Positions 23,691 to 29,112 of a stretch of DNA of 29,112 bases are shown here, one piece after another; the stretch's first letter is position 1; the number at the start of each line of letters is the position of its first letter. Made by a program: the position numbers and the translations under genes. The notes below the pieces were generated by a model. That model had not been told where the DNA came from. It saw only the letters and a program-made list of their open reading frames with translations, and did no database searches. The DNA is from Paracoccaceae bacterium. Its GTDB lineage: Bacteria; Pseudomonadota; Alphaproteobacteria; Rhodobacterales; Rhodobacteraceae. Location: the NCBI GenBank assembly GCA_003561595.1, contig PWWF01000039.1, positions 1-29,112 of the forward strand. The letters run 5' to 3'.

Positions 23691-24805
23691 CCGCGCGGCG
23701 TTTTCGGCGCGCCTGGGCTGGCGTGCTTCTCTTGACCCTGCTTCTGCCCCTGCAGGCGGTCGCCGATGTGCGGCTGAAGGACCTGGTGGAATTCGACGGG
23801 GTGCGCGGCAACGACCTCTTGGGCTATGGCCTTGTGGTCGGGCTGGACGGCACCGGGGACGGTATCCGCAACGCGCCCTTCACCGAGGATATCATGGCCA
23901 ATATCCTCGAGCGGCTGGGCGTGAATGTCACCGGCGAGCAGGTCCGCCCGCGCAATGTGGCCGCCGTGATCGTCACCGCCACGCTGCCGCCCTTTGCCCG
24001 CACCGGCGGGCGGGTGGATGTCACCGTCTCGGCCATCGGCGATGCCTCGAGCCTGCTGGGCGGGACACTGGTGATGACGCCGCTCAATGGCGCCGACGGG
24101 CAGATCTATGCCGTCGCCCAAGGGTCGGTGCTGGCAGGTGGCGTCGCCGCCCAGGGCGAGGCGGCGCGCGAGGTGCGCGGCGTGCCCACCGCCGGGATCA
24201 TCCCGCTCGGCGCGCGGGTGGAGCGTGAGGTCGATTTCACCCTGTCCAGCCTGAACAGCATCCGGCTGGCCCTGCGCGCGCCGGATTTCACCACCGCCGC
24301 GCAGATAGAGGGCGTTATCAACGCGTTCTACGGGCGCGGCGTGGCGCGAATGCTCGATGCCGGGACCGTGGCGCTGGATGTGGGCGCCACTGGCGCCCCC
24401 TCGCCCGCCCATGCGCTCAGCCGGATCGAGAATCTGACCGTGCGCCCGCAAACCCGCGCGCGGGTGGTGGTGGACCAGCGCTCGGGGACCATCGTGATGG
24501 GTGCGGATGTGCGCATCAGCCGGGTCGCGGTGGCGCAGGGCGGACTGACCCTGCGCGTGGCCGAGGAACCGGCGGTGGTTCAGCCCAACCCCTTCGCCGA
24601 GGGCGAGACCATCGTGATCCCCCGCACCCGCACCGAGATCGAGGACGCGCCGCCCACGGCAATGGCCGAACTTGCCGCCGGCACCTCGCTGACCGAGATC
24701 GTGGCCGGACTGAACGCGCTCGGCGTTGCCCCGCGCGAGATGATCGACATTCTCAACAGCATCAACGCGGCCGGGGCGCTGCACGCGGAACTGATCGTGC
24801 GGTGA
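23687..24805 (+). CDS. flgI: Flagellar P-ring protein FlgI
   Basis: A 372-residue P-ring precursor with a clear Sec signal (RRFRRAWAGVLLLTLLLPLQ, cleavage near AVA-DV at about residue 25). Very strongly conserved blocks follow: RLKDLVEFDGVRGNDLLGYG, VVGLDGTGDG, RPRNVAAVIVTATLPPFA, GRVDVTVSAIGDASSLLGGT and LNGADGQIYAVAQGSV, and late LTEIVAGLNALGVAPREMID. The protein forms the periplasmic bushing around the rod. The start overlaps the flgL stop. It is the last flagellar gene of this run; a hairpin 54 bases after its stop may end transcription. FlgA (its chaperone) and FlgH are not in the window. Confidence 0.97.
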   Translation: MTARRFRRAWAGVLLLTLLLPLQAVADVRLKDLVEFDGVRGNDLLGYGLVVGLDGTGDGIRNAPFTEDIMANILERLGVNVTGEQVRPRNVAAVIVTATLPPFARTGGRVDVTVSAIGDASSLLGGTLVMTPLNGADGQIYAVAQGSVLAGGVAAQGEAAREVRGVPTAGIIPLGARVEREVDFTLSSLNSIRLALRAPDFTTAAQIEGVINAFYGRGVARMLDAGTVALDVGATGAPSPAHALSRIENLTVRPQTRARVVVDQRSGTIVMGADVRISRVAVAQGGLTLRVAEEPAVVQPNPFAEGETIVIPRTRTEIEDAPPTAMAELAAGTSLTEIVAGLNALGVAPREMIDILNSINAAGALHAELIVR

Positions 24806-24841
24806 GCCCATCCGGTCGGCACCGCAAAGGCGTGATGCGAA

Positions 24842-24871
24842 GGGCCTGTGGCGGCCGGGCCTGTGGCGGTC
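24842..24871 (+). repeat. 15-bp tandem repeat
   Basis: GGGCCTGTGGCGGCC is followed directly by GGGCCTGTGGCGGTC (one mismatch). The second copy supplies the left arm of the hairpin at 24860-24890. Confidence 0.7.
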
Positions 24872-24890
24872 GGGCTTGCCGACCCACAGG
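24860..24890 (+). terminator. Probable end hairpin of the flagellar operon
   Basis: CCTGTGG, a 2-base bulge, GTCGG, loop GCTTG, then CCGAC and CCACAGG: 12 paired bases. It begins 54 bases after the flgI stop. No good T run follows, so Rho-dependent ending or message stabilisation is also possible. Confidence 0.5.
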
Positions 24891-25196
24891 GTCGCGTTGT
24901 CCGGAACTGTCCCGCAAGGGATGACCCCAACCAAGTTGAGCGGCCCCGCCAACGCCGGGACAGCGGCACCCGCGCCGTGACAGCCGTCGGCGCCCGCGCT
25001 GGCTGCCGCGCAACGGGGCAAGCGGCAGATGCGCTGTGGCGGCCGCCAGCGCCCGCCCCGCATGGCGCGCAACCCATCTCATGGCCTGGGCGTTTCATCG
25101 CCGGGCAGAGGGCTTGAGGCCCTCGGCCCTGCCCGCAATCGCCCCGGTCCGCAATCGGCCCGGCTGCAGCAACACCCGCCGCGCCAGCGACAGGCG

Positions 25197-25268
25197 GCGA
25201 GGGGCTGGATCTACCTTATGACCACTTGCAGCCTGGCCTGTCCCGCGCGGAAACCTGAAGCCCCTCGC
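25197..25268. other. Widely spaced 10-bp inverted repeat
   Basis: GCGAGGGGCT (25197-25206) and AGCCCCTCGC (25259-25268) are perfect partners across 52 bases. It begins 60 bases beyond the stop of the FNR-type regulator on the minus strand. Possible structured 3' end or small RNA. Confidence 0.4.
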
Positions 25269-25328
25269 GGTTGTGCACACGCTCGGCGCTGCAGGTTCGG
25301 ACAGAGCCTCCGGCGCACGGCCTTGCCG

Positions 25329-26078
25329 TCAGCCGGAACCCTCGCGTGACAGCGGAAGACCAATGCCGGCGCTGGTGGCCACCGCGTCCGGTCCGTCGAT
25401 CAGCCGGTCTGGCTTTGCAAGGGCCGTCAGTTTCGCGCGATCGGTGATGATGACGCGCGCACCGTCGATCTTCACGCCGTCCGCCTCGAGCGTCTTGAGC
25501 GTCCGGGACAGGTTTTCCGGTGTCATGCCGAGGTAGGATGCCAGCAGCCGTTTCTCCACCGGAAGCGTGTAGGAGGGCGTGCCCCCGGCCAGCAGCGACT
25601 GACGCAGCAGATACGAGGCCACGCGCTCGCGCGAGTTGCGCAGCTTCATCGATTTCGCGCTGCGCACCACAGAGCGGTAGCAGGCGGCCAGCTCGTCAAT
25701 GACAGCGAGGGCGAACTCGCCGTCGCGCCGGAACATCGCGCGCACGTCCGAGGCGGGGACAAGCATGAGCCGGGTGCGTTCCAGCGTCCGCGCGCCCATC
25801 AGATAGGGCGCATCGCGGATGCAGGCGGCCAGGATGAAGGTCGAGACCGGTTGCACCACCGCCATGGTGCATTCCCGCTCCGCCCATTGCCCGAAAAGCT
25901 CCACCGATCCTTCCAGCACGATGTGCAGGAAATCCGCCGGGTCACCCTGCCGGATGATCTCGAGCCCCGGCGGGAACAGCTGGACGTAACTCGCCGTCAT
26001 CAGGTCCGCGAAATGGGCCTGCGCCATGTCGCGGAACAGGTGCAGGCGGCGAATCCTCGGGTCGGTGTCTGGGCGCAT
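25329..26078 (-). CDS. narR: Crp/Fnr-family regulator, NarR-like
   Basis: A 249-residue Crp/Fnr protein: a cyclic-nucleotide-binding-like beta barrel (about 20-110; GLEIIRQGDPADFLHIVLEGSV), a long dimer helix (about 118-145) and a winged HTH (about 175-205). The recognition helix TPENLSRTLK carries Glu188, Ser191 and Arg192, the E-x-x-S-R pattern that reads TTGA half sites. The N-terminal cysteine cluster of FNR is absent, so it is not an Fe-S oxygen sensor. Paracoccus NarR is likewise an FNR relative without these cysteines, encoded beside narK, and linked to nitrate/nitrite. Here too it is divergent from a nitrate-transporter operon, with FNR boxes between. The start at 26078 has only AAGAG upstream. 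The symbol rests on family plus context; Dnr/Nnr-type is the main alternative. Confidence 0.8.
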   Translation of the reverse strand: MRPDTDPRIRRLHLFRDMAQAHFADLMTASYVQLFPPGLEIIRQGDPADFLHIVLEGSVELFGQWAERECTMAVVQPVSTFILAACIRDAPYLMGARTLERTRLMLVPASDVRAMFRRDGEFALAVIDELAACYRSVVRSAKSMKLRNSRERVASYLLRQSLLAGGTPSYTLPVEKRLLASYLGMTPENLSRTLKTLEADGVKIDGARVIITDRAKLTALAKPDRLIDGPDAVATSAGIGLPLSREGSG

Positions 26079-26107
26079 GGGACTCTTGACTAGCTTGGGG
26101 CTGGAGA

Positions 26108-26121
26108 TTGACGAATATCAA
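26108..26121. promoter_or_regulatory. FNR-type box next to the narR-like gene
   Basis: TTGA-CGAATA-TCAA, matching TTGA-N6-TCAA. Its centre is about 36 bases upstream of the regulator's start codon, close enough to cover the start of transcription, which would suit autorepression. Confidence 0.6.
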
Positions 26122-26243
26122 TCATCAATGACAGGTCCGACAAGCGAAACACAACCCTTGTGAGTTCGCAAGCCAAAGTATTTCTTCTGGCCCTTTGAAG
26201 GGTGACAAATCCTGCGCGATTGCACCGCCGGACGCCGCGCCAT

Positions 26244-26257
26244 TTGACCTGAATCAA
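26244..26257. promoter_or_regulatory. FNR-type box upstream of the usp-narK operon
   Basis: TTGA-CCTGAA-TCAA (also readable as TTGAC-N4-ATCAA). It is 77 bases upstream of the usp start codon. This leaves room for an activator-type position near -41 of a start site at about 26292, though I see no clear -10 box to fix it. Confidence 0.7.
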
Positions 26258-26334
26258 GTTTCACGTTGCTACCCTGTGGCTGTGTCCTGACATCCGGGCA
26301 TGCAAAGCCGTGTCCGAAGCGCAAGGAGACGCCG

Positions 26335-26808
26335 ATGCATGTGATGCTGGCTTATGACAATTCCCGAAATTCCCGGATCGCTCTGGATGCGGTGCGTGAC
26401 CTGCTCGGGCCGATCCGGCCCCGCGTCACTCTCATCAGCGTCGTCGAGGCGGTCGGCAGCGCGACCTCGGACGCCGATGAGTTGTTTTCTGCGCAATACG
26501 AAGACCAGAAGAGTGGCACCGAAGCGGCGGCAAGGGAACTGTCGGCCGACGGGTTCGAGACGGCGGTGCTGATCGCCGAAGGCGATGCGCGCAAGATGAT
26601 CCTGCGCGCCATCACCGAGCGCAGCCCGGACCTGCTGGTCATGGCGCGGCACAGCCACAAGCCCGATGCGGGACCCTTCAACTTCATCACCAAGCGGCTG
26701 GACGCACTGGTCGAGGAGTTCGATCACATGACCTTCGGCTCGACCAGCGCATTCCTGGCCCGCCGGGCGCCGTGTCCGCTGCTGATCATTCCCACACACG
26801 CCGAGTGA
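26335..26808 (+). CDS. Universal stress protein (UspA family)
   Basis: A 157-residue single-domain Usp. It begins MHVMLAYDNSRNSRIALDAV (first beta strand with Asp8), has an ISVVEAVGS strand, ends GSTSAFLARRAPCPLLIIPT, and carries the usual LLVMARHS strand. The ATP loop G-x2-G-x9-G-S/T is not intact: about 20 residues (HKPDAGPFNFITKRLDALVE) sit where the first two glycines belong, so ATP binding is uncertain. The ATG follows AAGGAGACGCCG. It is the first gene downstream of an FNR-type box, 48 bases before the first narK. FNR-controlled Usp genes in anaerobic respiration loci are known; its exact role here is not. Confidence 0.88.
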   Translation: MHVMLAYDNSRNSRIALDAVRDLLGPIRPRVTLISVVEAVGSATSDADELFSAQYEDQKSGTEAAARELSADGFETAVLIAEGDARKMILRAITERSPDLLVMARHSHKPDAGPFNFITKRLDALVEEFDHMTFGSTSAFLARRAPCPLLIIPTHAE

Positions 26809-26856
26809 TCCTGAAAGCCAAGCGCGCGTGCCCATTTCCAACGTTCGAGGTCTGAC

Positions 26857-28503
26857 ATGCAGGTCAGCGACATTTTCCGCTTCAAGAACGCCGAGATAAA
26901 GGCCCTCCACCTGACATGGATCGCCTTTTTCATCAGCTTCTATGTCTGGTTCAACATGGCGCCGCTGGCGTCATCCATGCTGCGTTCGGTCGACTGGCTG
27001 ACGCGCGACGATATCCGCCTTTTTGCCATCGCCAATGTGGCGCTGACCATCCCTGCGCGGATTATCGTGGGCATGGCGCTGGACCGTTTCGGCCCGCGCC
27101 GGGTGTTTTCGGTCCTGCTGGTGATCATGTCGCTGCCGACCTTTGTCTTCGCCTTCGGGGACACGCGCGAAGTGCTGTTTGTCTCGCGGTTGGTCATGTC
27201 CTCGATCGGGGCGAGCTTCGTCGTCGGCATCCACATGACCGCACTGTGGTTCCGCCCGCGCGATATCGGTTTCGCCGAAGGGTTCTATGCCGGCTGGGGC
27301 AATTTCGGGTCGGCCGCGGCGGCGATCACGCTGCCCACCATAGCGCTGACCATCTATGGCGGCGAGGACGGCTGGCGCTGGGCGATTGCCACCTCGGGCG
27401 TGGTCATGGCGGCCTATGGTGTCTTCTACTGGTTCGCCATCACCGACGGCCCCACCGCCGACACCCACAAGAAGCCGCGCAAGGCTTCGGCGCTGGAAGT
27501 GTCGAGCTGGGGCGAGCTGGTGCTGCTGTGCATCTTCATCGTGCCGATGGTCGGTATCCTGTCGATCCTCGTCTATCGAATCCAGCTGATGGGCTACATC
27601 GACGGCATGACGGCGGCGGCCTGCTACTTCGCCATCGCCGTGGTGGTGACCTACCAGGTGGTCCAGGCAATCCGGGTCAACGTGCCGATCCTCAGGAAGG
27701 GCGTGCCCGAGGATGACAGGTATCCCTTCAAGTCGGTTGCGGCGCTGAACGCCACCTATTTTGCCAACTTCGGCGCAGAACTCGCCGTGGTGTCGATGCT
27801 GCCCATGTTCTTCGAGGAGACCTGGGGCCTGACCGCGGCGGCGGCGGGACTGATCGCGGCCTCTTTCGCCTTCGTCAACCTGTTTGCGCGGCCCATGGGC
27901 GGGCTGGTGTCCGACCGGTTCGGCAACCGCCGCTTCGTGATGCTGGCCTACATGTTCGGCATTGCCATCGGCTTCGTGCTGATGGGGCTTCTGAACAGCA
28001 ACTGGCCGCTGATCATCGCCATCGGTTTCACCATCATGTGCAGCTTCTTCGTGCAGGGGGCAGAGGGCGCGACCTTCGGCATCATTCCGTCGATCAAGCG
28101 CCGCCTGACGGGGCAGATCTCGGGCATGGCGGGGGCCTACGGCAATGTCGGCGCGGTCTTCTACCTCTTCGTCTTCATGTTCGTCACGCCGTCGCAGTTC
28201 TTCTTCATCATCGCGGCGGGGGCCTTCATCAGCTGGCTGGTCTGCTACTTCTGGCTGGTCGAGCCCGAGGGTGGGTTCGGGGATGAATATGTCATCTCGT
28301 CCGTGGACCGCGCGATCGCCCGCGAGGCCGCCGAGAAGAAGGCGCTCGATGCCGAACTCGCCACCATCTTCGCCGGCTCCGAGAAGGTCGAGCTGACCCA
28401 GCGCGGCGGGGGGCTGCAACTCAAGGCGCAGTTCAAGTCGGTCGATGACTTGCGACAGGCGCTGGACCGGCTGGATCGCGGCAAATCGCAACCTGCTGAA
28501 TAG
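26857..28503 (+). CDS. narK: NarK-type nitrate/nitrite MFS transporter, first (NarK1-like)
   Basis: A 548-residue MFS transporter with about 12 hydrophobic segments in residues 15-470. Family marks are the two nitrate-signature glycine motifs, GWGNFGSAAAAITLP in the first half and GMAGAYGNVGAVFYLF in the second, plus the MFS loops GMALDRFGPRR and GLVSDRFGNRR. The start resembles the NarK1/NasA branch, usually seen as proton-nitrate symporters. Unusually, about 75 residues follow the last helix: a charged helical stretch (VDRAIAREAAEKKALDAELA) and a small terminal segment. The ATG follows GAGG with 6 bases between. The second transporter gene follows after 72 bases. In Paracoccus the two are fused into one protein; here they are separate. 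Confidence 0.92.
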   Translation: MQVSDIFRFKNAEIKALHLTWIAFFISFYVWFNMAPLASSMLRSVDWLTRDDIRLFAIANVALTIPARIIVGMALDRFGPRRVFSVLLVIMSLPTFVFAFGDTREVLFVSRLVMSSIGASFVVGIHMTALWFRPRDIGFAEGFYAGWGNFGSAAAAITLPTIALTIYGGEDGWRWAIATSGVVMAAYGVFYWFAITDGPTADTHKKPRKASALEVSSWGELVLLCIFIVPMVGILSILVYRIQLMGYIDGMTAAACYFAIAVVVTYQVVQAIRVNVPILRKGVPEDDRYPFKSVAALNATYFANFGAELAVVSMLPMFFEETWGLTAAAAGLIAASFAFVNLFARPMGGLVSDRFGNRRFVMLAYMFGIAIGFVLMGLLNSNWPLIIAIGFTIMCSFFVQGAEGATFGIIPSIKRRLTGQISGMAGAYGNVGAVFYLFVFMFVTPSQFFFIIAAGAFISWLVCYFWLVEPEGGFGDEYVISSVDRAIAREAAEKKALDAELATIFAGSEKVELTQRGGGLQLKAQFKSVDDLRQALDRLDRGKSQPAE

Positions 28504-28514
28504 ACATTTGCGTC

Positions 28515-28542
28515 GCGCAGGCCCTGCTTTCAGGGGCCGCGC
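28515..28542 (+). other. Hairpin between the two narK genes
   Basis: GCGC-(A)-GGCCCTG, loop CTTT, CAG-(G)-GGCC-GCGC: 11 pairs with two single bulges. It ends 33 bases before the next ATG. It may tune the ratio of the two transporters. Confidence 0.45.
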
Positions 28543-28575
28543 CAACCCGAGACTCGTTACGAAAGGGACATTGAC

Positions 28576-29112
28576 ATGTCTTCCGAGAACACAACCCAAG
28601 CCTCTTCGGCAACATGGCTTCCCCGGTGGGACCCGGAGAACAACGCTTTCTGGGAAGAGGAAGGCAAGGCCCGCGCCTGGACCACGCTGATCCTGACCAC
28701 GGCCGCGCTGACCATGGCCTTCATCACTTGGTTTCTGGTCTCCGCATTGGTCGTGCGGTTGCCGCAGATCGGGTTTCAGTTCACCGCAAGCCAGCTCTTC
28801 TGGCTGGCGGCGATGCCCGGGCTCGCGGGCGGGTCGCTGCGGCTGATCCACATGTTCCTCACGCCGATCTACGGCACACGCCATGTGGTCAGCCTGTCAA
28901 CCTTGTCGCTGCTGATCCCGCTGGTGGGCTGGTTCTACGCGGTCCAGAACCCCGAGACACCCTATTGGGTGCTGATGTTCCTCGCCTTCCTCGCGGGTCT
29001 CGGCGGCGGCAATTTCTCGAGCTTCATGCCGTCGACGAGCATGTTCTTCCCCAAGCGCCTGCAGGGCACGGCGCTGGCGATTCAGGCAGGTGTCGGCAAT
29101 TTCGGGGTCTCG
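28576..29112 (+). CDS. narK: NarK-type nitrate/nitrite transporter, second (NarK2-like), N-terminal part
   Basis: The first 179 residues of a second NarK; the frame is open to the window edge. It starts MSSENTTQASSATWLPRWDP, then ENNAFWEEEGKARAW, the cytoplasmic lead typical of E. coli NarK/NarU-type proteins (W-P-E-D-P-x-F-W in that family). FLVSALVVRLPQIGFQFTAS forms the first membrane helix. Arg in GGSLRLIHMF matches the substrate-binding Arg of helix 2, and the segment near the edge, QAGVGNFGVS, is the first nitrate signature. This branch is usually nitrate/nitrite antiport. The ATG follows AAGGGA by 7 bases. It is in the same operon as usp and the first narK, and narGHJI would be the expected next genes, beyond the window. 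Confidence 0.92.
   Translation, partial: MSSENTTQASSATWLPRWDPENNAFWEEEGKARAWTTLILTTAALTMAFITWFLVSALVVRLPQIGFQFTASQLFWLAAMPGLAGGSLRLIHMFLTPIYGTRHVVSLSTLSLLIPLVGWFYAVQNPETPYWVLMFLAFLAGLGGGNFSSFMPSTSMFFPKRLQGTALAIQAGVGNFGVS

Larger units (their letters stand above)
24806..25328. other. Gene-free, hairpin-rich spacer
   Basis: 523 bases between the convergent flgI and FNR-type regulator genes with no convincing coding frame. It contains a tandem 15-bp repeat, the hairpin at 24860-24890, a small hairpin at 25108-25124 (GAGGGC and GCCCTC) and a 10-bp inverted repeat at 25197-25268. A small RNA or a decayed gene is possible, but I see no direct sign of either. Confidence 0.6.

Noticed and set aside
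26971..28884. 637-codon open frame on the minus strand
   Set aside because: Antisense to both narK genes; charged His/Asp/Arg-rich sequence typical of the complement of hydrophobic membrane codons.
1..29112. CRISPR arrays, transposons, integrases, tRNA or rRNA genes
   Set aside because: No regularly spaced repeats, no transposase or integrase motifs, and no cloverleaf or rRNA-like stretch could be found by eye; the few tandem repeats have only two copies.

Overview
The window looks like chromosomal DNA of a Rhodobacterales alphaproteobacterium (Rhodobacter/Paracoccus/Roseobacter type). The evidence is high GC with very long open antisense frames, a compact motB-flgE-flgK-flgL-flgI run, a RamB/ScfR-type XRE regulator, and an FNR-type regulator divergent from a nitrate-transporter operon of Paracoccus narR-narK style. 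I see no rRNA, tRNA, CRISPR array, transposase or phage gene.

Layout. (1) 1-9181: a catabolic locus built around a divergent promoter at about 4439-4647. Leftward (minus strand) run an HTH regulator fused to a solute-binding-protein domain, an SDR dehydrogenase, an M24 'pita-bread' hydrolase and the start of a TPP-dependent dehydrogenase E1 alpha gene cut by the window edge. Rightward run a complete ribose/CUT2-type ABC importer: binding protein, two permeases and a double ATPase. Two TGTCCA-N3-TGGACA-like sites and a half-degenerate third lie between the two arms. The substrate is not evident. (2) 9229-11760: a large membrane protein with a spermidine-synthase-like C-terminal domain. (3) 12153-14949: a glyoxylate-type class V aminotransferase (BhcA-like) divergent from a RamB/ScfR-family regulator, with a perfect 9-3-9 palindrome between them. 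(4) 15205-17795: an ATP-dependent DNA ligase and its MBL-fold exonuclease partner, overlapping by one base and flanked on both sides by related repeat-like, hairpin-rich sequence. (5) 18062-24805: a lytic transglycosylase lipoprotein divergent from the flagellar run. (6) 24806-25328: gene-free, structured DNA. (7) 25329-29112: an FNR-family regulator (NarR-like) divergent from a universal stress protein and two separate NarK-type transporters, the second running off the window. Two TTGA-N6-TCAA boxes lie in the shared promoter region.

How the parts work together. In block 1 the importer brings in an unknown small polar compound and the leftward enzymes probably process it. The fused regulator may read the ligand directly in the cytoplasm through its binding-protein domain and act at the TGTCCA sites. 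In block 3 the regulator family (acetate/short-chain acyl metabolism) fits control of glyoxylate disposal by the aminotransferase. In block 7 the FNR-type regulator fits control of nitrate/nitrite transport during anaerobic respiration. The best candidate for something undescribed is block 1.
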